NCBI GenBank assembly: GCA_027214125.1
Contig: JAPWHF010000007.1
Coordinates: 186,001-250,000 of the forward strand
Reading direction: 5' to 3'
Length of the DNA: 64,000 nt
Source of the DNA: Zoogloeaceae bacterium G21618-S1
GTDB taxonomy: Bacteria; Pseudomonadota; Gammaproteobacteria; Burkholderiales; Rhodocyclaceae
The translations under genes and the position numbers were made by a program. Shown piece after piece: positions 34,352 to 42,598 of this stretch (within the stretch, counting starts at the first letter, position 1; each line of letters starts with the position of its first letter). The notes beneath the pieces were generated by a model, which did not search any database, was not told where the DNA came from, and saw only the letters and a list, made by a program, of their open reading frames with translations.

Positions 34352-35670
34352 CCGCCGATGCAGTGCTTCAGCGCTGCGGCAGCGCCGCCGACCAGGTGTG
34401 CGATGTCGTCGGCCTCGACGATGTAGGGCGGCATGAAGTAGACGGTGTTGCCGATCGGGCGCAGCAACACGCCCTGATCGAGGCCGGCGGCGAAGAAGCG
34501 CTGGCTGAAGTCGGGTGCGACGGCATCGACATCAAAGGCGACGATCATGCCGCGCTGGCGCAGGTGACGCACCGCCGGGTGGTCGGCGAAGGCCTCGCGT
34601 GTGGCGTCGCCCAGTCGCTTGGCGCGGGCCTTGTTGGCGTGAATGACGTCGTCGGCCTTGAAAATGTCGAGTGTGGCCAGTGCGGCGCTGCAGGCCAGTG
34701 GATTGCCGGTGTAGGAGTGCGAGTGCAGGAAGCCGCGGTGCACATCGTCATCGTAGAAGCAGTCGTAGATCGCATCGGTGCTGAGCACCAGCGACAGCGG
34801 CAGATAGCCGCCCGAAATGCCTTTTGAGAGGCACATCATGTCCGGCCAGATGCCGGCTTGTTCGCAGGCGAAAAAGCTGCCGGTGCGGCCGCAGCCGACG
34901 GCGATTTCATCGGCAATGAGGTGCACCCGGTAGGTGTCGCACAGCTCACGGGCGCGGCGCAGGTAATGCGGGTGATACATCGCCATGCCGACGGCGCCTT
35001 GCACCAGCGGCTCGACGATCAGCGCGGCGATTTCGTCGTGATGCTCGGCAAGATAATGCTCCAGCGCCAACGCGGCGCGCTCGGCCACGTCCTCGTCGGT
35101 CTCGCCGGGCTCGGCCTGGCGCGCGTCGGGGCTGGGGACGATCGTGCCTGCACGCACCAGCGGGGCGTAGGCATCGCGGAAGAGGGCAACATCCGTCACC
35201 GCCAGAGCACCTACCGTTTCGCCGTGATAACTGCCAGCCAGGCTGATGAAGCGATCCTTGCCGGTCTCGCCCAAGTTGCGCCAGGCGTGCATGCTCATCT
35301 TGAGTGCAATTTCGGTCGCCGAGGCGCCGTCGGAGGCGTAAAACGCGTGACCGAGTTGATGGTCAGTCAGGGCCGAGAGCCGCTCGGAGAGTTCGACCAC
35401 CGGGGCATGGGTAAAACCGGCGAGCATCACGTGCTCGAGGGTTTCGAGCTGTTCGCCGATCGCATCGTTGATACGCGGGTTGCAGTGGCCGAACAGATTC
35501 ACCCACCAGGCGCTCACACCGTCAAGAAAACGCCGGCCGGCGTCGTCGTACAGCCACACGCCTTCACCGCGGGTGATCGGCACCAGCGGGAGGGACTCGT
35601 GGCTCTTCATCTGGGTGCACGGATGCCACACCGCGCGGCGTGAACGGTCAAGCAGGCGGGATTGCGTCAT
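34348..35670 (-). CDS. bioA: Adenosylmethionine-8-amino-7-oxononanoate aminotransferase
   Basis: BioA moves the amino group of SAM onto KAPA to form DAPA (PLP-dependent, class III). The 440 residues show WHPCTQMKSHE at the N-terminus, YASDGASATEIALKM, SYHGETVGAL, the PLP Asp in LIADEIAVGCGRTG and the Schiff-base Lys in CLSKGISGGYLPL. The frame is open 47 codons upstream; Met at 35670 gives the normal start. It is first in the bio operon and divergent from yaaA, with 158 bases between. Confidence 0.96.
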   Translation of the reverse strand: MTQSRLLDRSRRAVWHPCTQMKSHESLPLVPITRGEGVWLYDDAGRRFLDGVSAWWVNLFGHCNPRINDAIGEQLETLEHVMLAGFTHAPVVELSERLSALTDHQLGHAFYASDGASATEIALKMSMHAWRNLGETGKDRFISLAGSYHGETVGALAVTDVALFRDAYAPLVRAGTIVPSPDARQAEPGETDEDVAERAALALEHYLAEHHDEIAALIVEPLVQGAVGMAMYHPHYLRRARELCDTYRVHLIADEIAVGCGRTGSFFACEQAGIWPDMMCLSKGISGGYLPLSLVLSTDAIYDCFYDDDVHRGFLHSHSYTGNPLACSAALATLDIFKADDVIHANKARAKRLGDATREAFADHPAVRHLRQRGMIVAFDVDAVAPDFSQRFFAAGLDQGVLLRPIGNTVYFMPPYIVEADDIAHLVGGAAAALKHCIGG

Positions 35671-35828
35671 GGGGATGGGCCGGAAGCTGCGGAATCGTTC
35701 AATACTCTGAAATCGCCGGGGCGCTGTCAAACCGGGGTTTCGCTGCGGCGACGGTAGTGCGCCGGCAGACAGCGCGCGGGACGGGGCTTTTGCTACCATG
35801 AGCGCTTCCAAAGCACGACAGGCACCTT

Positions 35829-36611
35829 ATGTATTTCGTTATTTCACCCGCCAAATCGCTGGACTACGACACGCCCGCACCACGCTGCAAACCGACCCAG
35901 CCCGAGTTTCTGGATGCCGCCGAGTCGCTGGTCGGCGTGATGCGTGACGTCACGCCTGCCGCACTGGGCGAGTTGATGCACATCTCGGACAAGCTGGCGG
36001 CGCTGAATGTGGCCCGCTTTGCCGAATGGTCACGTCCGTTCAACGCCAAAAATGCCAAACCCTGCGTCTTTGCGTTCAATGGCGATGTGTATGACGGGCT
36101 CGACGCCACCACGCTGGACGCAGAAGGCGTGGCCTATGCGCAGCAGCATCTGCGGATTCTGTCGGGGTTATATGGTGTGCTGCGGCCGCTGGATCTGATG
36201 CAGGCCTACCGTCTGGAAATGGGCACGCGATTGAAAACGCCAGCGGGCAAAAACCTCTACGAATTCTGGGGAAATCGACCGACCGAAGCGATCAATACGC
36301 TACTCAAGAAGTCGTCCGAGGCGGTGCTGGTCAATCTGGCCTCGGAGGAGTATTTCAAGGTGATCCGGCCCGCGGCGCTGACAGGGCGGCTCGTTACGCC
36401 GGTCTTCGAAGACTGGAAGGGCGGGCGCTACAAGGTCATCAGCTTTCACGCCAAGCGGGCGCGAGGTTTGATGGTGCGCTATGCGATCGATCATCGCTTG
36501 ATCAATGTGGATGGGCTCAAGCGGTTTGATACCGGCGGCTACGCTTTCGATGCCGCAGCGTCGGATGCAGACCGATGGGTGTTCCGGCGCCGCCAGGACG
36601 GCGTGCTTTAA
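35829..36611 (+). CDS. yaaA: Peroxide stress protein YaaA
   Basis: YaaA-family proteins (DUF328) lower free iron and limit DNA damage during peroxide stress. The 260-residue protein begins MYFVISPAKSLDYDTP and has FNGDVYDGLDA, the RILSGLYGVLRPLDLMQAYR block and YEFWG, all typical. The C-terminal KVISFHAKRARGLMVRYAI is also conserved. It appears to be a single gene divergent from bioA, followed 21 bases later by an M14 peptidase gene. Confidence 0.93.
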   Translation: MYFVISPAKSLDYDTPAPRCKPTQPEFLDAAESLVGVMRDVTPAALGELMHISDKLAALNVARFAEWSRPFNAKNAKPCVFAFNGDVYDGLDATTLDAEGVAYAQQHLRILSGLYGVLRPLDLMQAYRLEMGTRLKTPAGKNLYEFWGNRPTEAINTLLKKSSEAVLVNLASEEYFKVIRPAALTGRLVTPVFEDWKGGRYKVISFHAKRARGLMVRYAIDHRLINVDGLKRFDTGGYAFDAAASDADRWVFRRRQDGVL

Positions 36612-36632
36612 CGATCGGCGGGAGAACAGGAC

Positions 36633-37766
36633 GTGGGCATACACATTAGTCAGGGTTTCGATAGCGGCAGCATTGAAGTCGTGAGTGCCGAGTCGCCGGC
36701 GGCGATCCGCTTGCGCTTGCGTCCGGACAACGCGGCGAGCTTCTGCCAGTGGTTTCACTTTCGCGTGCATGAGGTGACCGGGGTGCCGCTGCGCATGGTG
36801 TTCGAAAATACCGCCGAGGCGGCGTATCCCGAGGGCTGGCCGGACTACCACGCGGTGGCTTCCTACGATCGCCGCCTGTGGTTTCGGGTGCCGACGACGC
36901 GTTTCGAAGATGGCCGTCTGATCATCGAGCACACGCCCGAGCACAGCAATATCTACTACGCTTACTTCGAGCCGTATTCGCACGATCGCCATCTCGATTT
37001 GCTTGGGCAGGCACAGATGTCGCCGCATGCGCGAGTGCAAACCCTGGGGGCGACGGTGGATGGCCGAAGCGTCGATTGTGTGGTCGTCGGTGAGCCCTTG
37101 CCCGAGCGCAAACCGGTCTGGATCATCGCCCGGCAGCATCCTGGCGAGACCATGGCTGAATGGTTTGTCGAGGGCTTGCTGACGCGATTGCTCGACGGCG
37201 CCGATCCGCTGGCGCGCAGGCTGCGTGAGCGTGCTTGTCTGTATATCGTGCCGAACATGAATCCGGATGGTGCGGCGCGCGGCAATCTGCGTACCAATGC
37301 CGCGGGGGCGAACCTCAACCGCGAATGGATGACACCCACGGCCGCACGCAGCCCCGAAGTGCTGTGCGTGCGCGAGCACATGGAAACAACCGGCTGCGCG
37401 CTCTTCCTCGATATCCACGGGGATGAGTCCTTGCCCTACGTCTTTATTGATGGATCGGAGATGGTGCCCGGTGTGCCAAGCACCATGGCGGCGCGGCAAG
37501 CGGCGTTTTTGTCGGCACTCGCCGAGGCGAGTCCAGACTTTCAGACTGACGTCGGCTACACGCCTGACCGCTTTGGCGAGGAGATGCTGACGCTCGCCAG
37601 CAAATGGGTCGCGCACCGGTTTGGGTGCCTGTCGCTGACGCTCGAAATGCCGTTCAAGGACAACCGCTTGCTGCCGGATGCCCGAGTCGGCTGGAACGGC
37701 GAGCGCAGCAAGCGGCTGGGCGCCGCCATGCTGCAGCCGGTATTGCGCGATCTACTGAGCGACTGA
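36633..37766 (+). CDS. M14-family zinc carboxypeptidase (cytosolic carboxypeptidase type)
   Basis: A metallocarboxypeptidase of the M14D group (377 residues, no signal peptide). An N-terminal beta-sandwich-like domain (about 1-125) precedes the peptidase domain. Zinc ligands are His169 and Glu172 in RQHPGETMAEW and the His in FLDIHGDESLPY. NMNPDGAARGN and GANLNREW bind substrate, and the late Glu in LTLEMPF is the catalytic base. The start is a GTG at 36633 after GGGAGAACAGG. The physiological substrate is unknown; bacterial members are inferred to trim C-terminal residues. Confidence 0.9.
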   Translation: MGIHISQGFDSGSIEVVSAESPAAIRLRLRPDNAASFCQWFHFRVHEVTGVPLRMVFENTAEAAYPEGWPDYHAVASYDRRLWFRVPTTRFEDGRLIIEHTPEHSNIYYAYFEPYSHDRHLDLLGQAQMSPHARVQTLGATVDGRSVDCVVVGEPLPERKPVWIIARQHPGETMAEWFVEGLLTRLLDGADPLARRLRERACLYIVPNMNPDGAARGNLRTNAAGANLNREWMTPTAARSPEVLCVREHMETTGCALFLDIHGDESLPYVFIDGSEMVPGVPSTMAARQAAFLSALAEASPDFQTDVGYTPDRFGEEMLTLASKWVAHRFGCLSLTLEMPFKDNRLLPDARVGWNGERSKRLGAAMLQPVLRDLLSD

Positions 37767-37782
37767 ATCGCCGCGCACCGGG

Positions 37783-37968
37783 TCAGGAAATCACCGGGTG
37801 GCTGTTTAGCCACTGGACAGCACGGGCGATGTGGCCGCTGATGCGATTGACGGTGACGTCGATGTATTTTGCGAAGGTCGCGCTGCGCAATTCGTGCGCC
37901 ATGGCGATGTATTGCAGGGAAGTGGTCTTGTTGCTGCTCGAATTGCCGGGGTTGGCGGTGCGTTTCAT
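37783..37968 (-). CDS. Small basic protein of unknown function (61 residues)
   Basis: A short minus-strand gene starting at Met 37968 (MKRTANPGNSSSNKTTS), preceded on its strand by TGGAGCAGCAAAA, a good ribosome site. The Ser/Asn-rich start leads into a helical core: TTSLQYIAMAHELRSATF, then IDVTVNRISGHIARAVQWLN. Third codon positions are strongly G/C in the core, as in real genes here. It is divergent from the LysR gene at 38098 and convergent with the carboxypeptidase. I do not recognise the family. The last part could be a small DNA- or protein-binding helix pair. Confidence 0.6.
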   Translation of the reverse strand: MKRTANPGNSSSNKTTSLQYIAMAHELRSATFAKYIDVTVNRISGHIARAVQWLNSHPVIS

Positions 37969-38097
37969 TTTTGCTGCTCCAGTTGCGTCTTCCGCTCTGT
38001 GTCGGTTGCAGACGATGAAACACACTCTACGCAGCGTTGTGCGGCGCAACAAACGATTGTTTGTGATGTGACGGTTAAGTTTGTCTAAACTGTGGTC

Positions 38098-39033
38098 ATG
38101 TCCCGATCCATGCCACCGCTCCAGTCACTGCGCGTTTTCGAAACGGCGGCCCGGCATCTGAGCTTCAAGCAGGCTGCCGAGGAGTTGCATGTGACGCCGG
38201 CCGCCGTCAGTCAGCAGATCAAGGCGCTGGAGGCGCATCTCGGCGTGCCGTTGTTTTATCGTTTGACCCGCGCGCTGGCGTTGACCGAGGCGGGCGAACG
38301 CATGCTGCCGCAGGTGAGTGAGGGCTTGGCCCTGTTGGCCGCGGCGGTTGAAAAGGTGGGGGTACAGACTCCGTCGCGGAACCTGCGGCTCACCGTGCCA
38401 CCGGCCTTTGCCGGACGCTGGCTGGTGCATCGTTTGCAGCGTTTTACTGAAGCTCATCCCGATATCGATCTGGTGCTCGGTACCGAAGCCAACACGGTGG
38501 ATGCCCCCGATCTCGAAGACGTGGAGTCGGATCTGGTCGCGCTGCGTGAGGGCGATATTGACGTGGAAATCCGTTTTGGCCGTGGCGCCTATCCGGGTAT
38601 GCGGACGGATCTGGTGATGGAGGTGTCCTATGTGCCGGTGTGCCACCCCGACCTGCTCAAAGGCAAACGTCGCCTCAAAAAGGCGTCCGACCTGAGCTTT
38701 CATACCTTGCTGCATGACGATACGGCGGCGGGACGCTCCGAGCGGGTCAGCTGGCAGGACTGGTTGCGGGCGGCGAAAGTGAGCGGTGTTGACCCGAGTC
38801 GCGGGCCGCATTTTTCGAATTCGAGCCTCGCACTCGAAGCGGCCATGGATGGATTTGGCGTGATGCTCGGCCTCTATCCGATGGTGCAGCGGGACATCGA
38901 CGCGGGGCGGCTGGTGCGCCCCTTCGATCTGGCCATCCCGTCGCGCTACGCTTACTACCTGGTGTCGCCAGAAACGACAGTCGACCGGCCGGCGATCGCC
39001 CGGTTTCGCCAATGGTTGATGGCGGAGATATAG
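38098..39033 (+). CDS. LysR-family regulator, GcvA-like
   Basis: A LysR-type activator of 311 residues. The winged helix-turn-helix is at about residues 5-65 (LRVFETAARHLSFKQAAEEL and AAVSQQIKALEAHLG), followed by a periplasmic-binding-like effector domain. The first block and the layout resemble GcvA, the glycine cleavage regulator, but no gcv genes are near. The start ATG at 38098 has no ribosome site. A -10-like TAAACT at 38086-38091 would start transcription at about the ATG, so the mRNA may be leaderless. A GTG at 38092 is also in frame. Confidence 0.88.
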   Translation: MSRSMPPLQSLRVFETAARHLSFKQAAEELHVTPAAVSQQIKALEAHLGVPLFYRLTRALALTEAGERMLPQVSEGLALLAAAVEKVGVQTPSRNLRLTVPPAFAGRWLVHRLQRFTEAHPDIDLVLGTEANTVDAPDLEDVESDLVALREGDIDVEIRFGRGAYPGMRTDLVMEVSYVPVCHPDLLKGKRRLKKASDLSFHTLLHDDTAAGRSERVSWQDWLRAAKVSGVDPSRGPHFSNSSLALEAAMDGFGVMLGLYPMVQRDIDAGRLVRPFDLAIPSRYAYYLVSPETTVDRPAIARFRQWLMAEI

Positions 39034-39040
39034 CCCGTCT

Positions 39041-40381
39041 TCAGCTCGATTGCCGGCGGCGCCCAAGAAAATGCTGGCTCATCTGTTTGAGCGAGGGGTT
39101 GTTCGGCAGCATCACGCCATTGACCTCCAGCGTCGGGGTGCCCACGCCGCCGTCCTTCCAGCCACTGGCGCGCAATTTAGACCACATGAGTTTTTGTGCT
39201 GACGGGTCCGTGTCGATGAAAACCTCGCGATACCGGATACCCAAATCATCGAACTGGGCGCGCTTCTGGTCGCAATAGCCGCAGGTGGTCAGCGAATACA
39301 TGGTGATGTGATCACGTTCCGGGTCGTAGCCGTGTAATGCGCTGATCTGCATGCCGCTGACGGCGGGCGCGCGCTCGATGCTAGAGGTCTGGTTGTAGCG
39401 TGTTGCCGTTTCGTAAACGTCGTCGGCGAAAAAATTGAAGGCCAGGGTCGACGACACCGCAACAAACACGATCGAACCAATGGCACCGATCCAGCTCGTG
39501 GGTGTTGGCTGCGGGCCAAAATTGTTGTCGCCCTTGCTGCCGGGGAGGAACATCAGCAACAGGCTGAACAGACCGCCCACGTAGGGAATTGCGGTAATCA
39601 ACACCCACCAGCCGCGCCAGTCGAAGTCGTGGCAACGCAAAATGCTCAGGCGTGCACCGAAGAACACCGCGACCACCGCGCATAACCCGAGCACCAGCAG
39701 ACTCTCCAGACGGATACCGATAATGGCGAGCCATATCAGTGCGCTGGTCAGGAGCATGCTGCCCGCAAAATAAGAGCGTCGGCTGATTCGACCGCCGAAA
39801 TCGGTGCCGAAAAGACGGACCGCTTCGGTCTCGACCACCGCCGCGTCACCGGTATGAATGCGCAATGAACTGTGCTGCGTTGTCGACGCGCCCGCTAGCG
39901 CCTCCTGTGCCTGATCTTCACGCGCCGCCAGCACTCGCGGCATGTCGCAGCCGCAGTTCAGGCAGAGCGTACGTCGGGGCTGACGGTGGCCGCATTCGGG
40001 GCACTGCATGTCGCCAGCGGGTTCGTCATTGGTTGCCACCAGATCCAACGCCTGGGGTGCCGCGCGCGTGGGTGTCGGGGGGGGGTTGGACTCGACAGCT
40101 GGCACCTCGGGGTCCGACACAATGGTCGGTGGCGGTGCGATGACCGGTTCCGGCACATCGGCTTCGACTCGGATGCCCACACCCATGGCTGCGAGCTTTC
40201 GACGATAGGCCTGCGCCTTGTCGGCATCCAACCCCTTGCGGAGCGTGACCCGCTTGCCGGAAAAGAGCCGCGGCACTTGCGCTGGCGTGACTTTGAGCAT
40301 CGCCACCAATTGCGCCTTGACGACCTCGGGATCGTGGCCGGGCAGGATGTCGCCAGAAAAAACAAGTTTGAATTGAGTCAT
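39041..40381 (-). CDS. DUF805 membrane protein fused to zinc ribbon and glutaredoxin domains
   Basis: A 446-residue multidomain protein. Residues 1-75 form a small basic domain (FKLVFSGDILPGHDPEVV). After a Pro-rich linker comes a zinc ribbon with Cys127, Cys130, Cys140 and Cys143. A DUF805-type membrane domain follows (about 190-335), with four hydrophobic helices and LRCHDFDWRGWW. The C-terminal domain is glutaredoxin-like with CGYC at 367-370 and the later TPTLEVNG (cis-Pro). With four helices both soluble ends should be cytoplasmic. A membrane-tethered thiol reductase is plausible; substrate unknown. Confidence 0.85.
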   Translation of the reverse strand: MTQFKLVFSGDILPGHDPEVVKAQLVAMLKVTPAQVPRLFSGKRVTLRKGLDADKAQAYRRKLAAMGVGIRVEADVPEPVIAPPPTIVSDPEVPAVESNPPPTPTRAAPQALDLVATNDEPAGDMQCPECGHRQPRRTLCLNCGCDMPRVLAAREDQAQEALAGASTTQHSSLRIHTGDAAVVETEAVRLFGTDFGGRISRRSYFAGSMLLTSALIWLAIIGIRLESLLVLGLCAVVAVFFGARLSILRCHDFDWRGWWVLITAIPYVGGLFSLLLMFLPGSKGDNNFGPQPTPTSWIGAIGSIVFVAVSSTLAFNFFADDVYETATRYNQTSSIERAPAVSGMQISALHGYDPERDHITMYSLTTCGYCDQKRAQFDDLGIRYREVFIDTDPSAQKLMWSKLRASGWKDGGVGTPTLEVNGVMLPNNPSLKQMSQHFLGRRRQSS

Positions 40382-40525
40382 GATGTGCGGGTGTGAATCG
40401 GCGGTGATCGCCAGTCTAATGCATATCGAATGCCGCCAAAATGACCGGTGCGGGCTTTTTGGCCCGGAAGGCGGCAGAACGGCACGAATGCGTACAATGC
40501 CGGCTGCCCGAAACAGGAGATAACG

Positions 40526-40726
40526 ATGGAATCACGTCTGGATGCACTGGAATGCAAGCTCATGGCGGCCGAGGATTTGCTGGACGGTCTGAACATGACG
40601 CTGTTCAGACAGCAGGAGGCCATCGCCCTGTTGCAATCACAGGTGCAGGACCTCAAACGCCAGCTTCAGTCCGCGCAGCCGGGTGGCCCGGGGCGGCCCG
40701 AAGACGAGGTGCCGCCGCACTATTGA
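40526..40726 (+). CDS. slyX: SlyX family protein
   Basis: A 66-residue coiled-coil protein (ESRLDALECKLMAAEDLLDG, then LNMTLFRQQEAIALLQSQ) ending PEDEVPPHY, the hallmark C-terminus of SlyX. The function of SlyX is not established. The frame is open 26 codons upstream, but the ATG at 40526 follows AGGAGATAACG (strong site) and gives the family start. The 3' end overlaps the convergent gene at 40720 by seven bases. Confidence 0.92.
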   Translation: MESRLDALECKLMAAEDLLDGLNMTLFRQQEAIALLQSQVQDLKRQLQSAQPGGPGRPEDEVPPHY

Positions 40727-41388
40727 GCTGCGGCGTTGTGCAAGGGGGCCCGTACGCGCTCAAAATCTCGTGGCGCGACGTATTGCAGAATTTCCTTGCC
40801 GTCCGTGTCGAGAATGAGATCCAGCCCCTTGTCGGGGTAGAGCAGGTGGGTCTGGTGAGTGTTGATGGTGATCCGCTCGGCGGGTTCGCCAAAGCGCGAT
40901 AGCACAGCCTCTTCATCAAGGTTGACCGAGGGGATGAAGACGATGCTGTCGATCGGGCGCGTCATGGCCGTGGCGAGGTCAGCCTGACTGAGTGTGGCCT
41001 TGCGGGTTGTTGATTCCATGTATTCGGTTTTGGCCGCACGCTGACGCATGCCGTCAAGCTCGTCGCTTGACACCGCGATCGTCAACACAAGTTTGCCGGT
41101 AACGAAACCCAGTTGGGCGCTGCCCAGGTAGGCTTCGAGCGCGCCCGCTTCGCCCGGCGCAGTCACGATGGCGACCGTCAGGTCCGGGCCGAAACGCTCG
41201 CGCGCCTCGCCGAGCGTACTTTGCTCCAGCGTCAAGCCAAACACCCGGCTGAGTCCTTGCGCATCGACTTCGATCTGCCAGGGCAGCGCTGCTTGCTGGC
41301 GGTGGATGTCATCGGCCGACGGCATGAAGGCCAAAGGGGCCAGTATGGCCAGCAGGACAAGCGATAAAATGGCGACGATCAGCTTCAT
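40720..41388 (-). CDS. Exported or membrane-anchored protein of unknown function
   Basis: A 222-residue protein with an N-terminal hydrophobic helix (MKLIVAILSLVLLAILAPLAF), either a signal anchor or a signal peptide without a clear cleavage site. The rest appears soluble: FGLTLEQSTLGEARERFG resembles the short repeat motifs seen in outer-membrane lipoprotein-like folds, and a related block LDEEAVLSRFGEPAERI occurs later, suggesting an internal duplication. No named family is recognised. It is convergent with slyX. Confidence 0.75.
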   Translation of the reverse strand: MKLIVAILSLVLLAILAPLAFMPSADDIHRQQAALPWQIEVDAQGLSRVFGLTLEQSTLGEARERFGPDLTVAIVTAPGEAGALEAYLGSAQLGFVTGKLVLTIAVSSDELDGMRQRAAKTEYMESTTRKATLSQADLATAMTRPIDSIVFIPSVNLDEEAVLSRFGEPAERITINTHQTHLLYPDKGLDLILDTDGKEILQYVAPRDFERVRAPLHNAAAQ

Positions 41389-41591
41389 CTTTGGATGGCG
41401 CTCTGGCTAGGCTCAAGGTCGTAGATTGTCACCTGCCCGGCCCGGCGGTGCAATATTACGCACCCTGCGCCGGGCAGAGAATGACATCAGCAAGTGTTGT
41501 TTGTTCGATGCGTGGTGCTATGCCAAAATCTGCCTTTTCCGCCCTGGATTGAGGTGGAGATGCACGTCATGGCATTGCCATGGGAGAGCTC

Positions 41592-42545
41592 ATGAATCAA
41601 GCGAAAGTACGTCGGCGCGAAACGCCCGGCACACCGCGAAAAGCGTGGACGACGTGGGTGCTTGCGCTGGTCTTGCTTGTACTCGCAGCGTTTGCCCTGT
41701 GGCAGCAAGACTTTTCGCTGAGCGGCGCCACCTCGATTGTGCCGATGGCAGCACTGCTGGTGTCCGTGGTGATGGGAGGTGTCGTCCTGGCATCGTACTG
41801 GCGCAGTTCGGCACGGAAGGATGGATCGCGAGGCGATACGCGCCGTTCTGCAACCAGCCGGCACAGCCGCGTGCAAGGCAGCGATGCACCCCCAACGATG
41901 CACTCTGCACCGACCGAGTTCGACCCCTCTGCCCTCGAAGACGTGGACTTGTCCGATTTCGATCCTGACATGGTGCCGGCAGCTACCCGTGTATGGACAC
42001 TGAGTCTGCTCGAGAGTCTGGAGTGGCAACGGTTCGAAGCCTTGTGTGTCGCCTATTATTCCCAGAAAGCGATGTCGCATCGCTCCGTTTCGCTGCCGCA
42101 TGCCGCCGGACGAGATGTGTTTCTGTACCAGGACAAAGCGCGTCTGGAGCAGGCGACCGGACTGGTGCATGTACGCAGTCGCGGTGTGACCTATCTTGAT
42201 GTGACGCCGGTGCGCGAGCTGATTGGGGCCATGACTCACGAGGCCATCGAGCGCGGATTCTTGATGACCAATGGTTGCTTTACCCCCCAGGCCCGCACGC
42301 TAGGAAGAGAGCACGGCATCGTGCTCGTGGATGGACGTGTGCTGCTGGCCATGATCGAGCGCCTGCCGCACGAAGCACGCGACCGCCTTCACGCGATCGC
42401 GACCGAGGGAAAGTACACCACGCCGACCTGCCCCCGGTGTGGCGAGAAAATGGTCTCTGCGACCGGCTCGCACGGCGATTATTGGGGGTGCTGTCATTTC
42501 CCCGATTGCACTGCCGTACTGCCAAGGCTGCCTGCGCTGAACTAA
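41592..42545 (+). CDS. Membrane-anchored Mrr-like (restriction endonuclease fold) protein with zinc ribbon
   Basis: A 317-residue protein with two N-terminal helices (TWVLALVLLVLAAFALW; VPMAALLVSVVMGGVVLASYW) and an acidic linker. An Mrr-cat-like domain follows (about 130-255: LLESLEWQRFEALCVAYY, then VRELIGAMTHEAIERGFLMT and GIVLVDGRVLLAMIE). It ends with a topoisomerase-type zinc ribbon (CPRCGEKM, CCHFPDC). The nuclease Asp is seen (AGRDVFLY), but the usual QxK is replaced by HVR (GLVHVRSRG), so activity is doubtful. The ATG at 41592 follows GGGAGAGCTC; 41580 is an upstream alternative. Confidence 0.78.
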   Translation: MNQAKVRRRETPGTPRKAWTTWVLALVLLVLAAFALWQQDFSLSGATSIVPMAALLVSVVMGGVVLASYWRSSARKDGSRGDTRRSATSRHSRVQGSDAPPTMHSAPTEFDPSALEDVDLSDFDPDMVPAATRVWTLSLLESLEWQRFEALCVAYYSQKAMSHRSVSLPHAAGRDVFLYQDKARLEQATGLVHVRSRGVTYLDVTPVRELIGAMTHEAIERGFLMTNGCFTPQARTLGREHGIVLVDGRVLLAMIERLPHEARDRLHAIATEGKYTTPTCPRCGEKMVSATGSHGDYWGCCHFPDCTAVLPRLPALN

Positions 42546-42598
42546 AACTTCCCCTCGCTTGCCATACTGAAATCCGGCGTTTTGATGGGAGGAAAACG

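Noticed and set aside
35729-35740. AAACC-GG-GGTTT repeat in the bioA-yaaA region as a biotin operator
   Set aside because: It does not match BirA or BioR sites in half-site sequence or spacing.
36300-37616. Minus-strand open frame of 438 codons
   Set aside because: Antisense to the end of yaaA and to the M14 peptidase; no coding features of its own.
41426-41968. Plus-strand open frame of 180 codons with Cys-rich product
   Set aside because: It overlaps the Mrr-like gene in another frame and the product looks like random G+C-rich translation.
42275-42598. Upstream extension of the sugar dehydrogenase frame
   Set aside because: It overlaps the Mrr-like gene out of frame; the ATG at 42599 has a strong ribosome site and starts a signal peptide.
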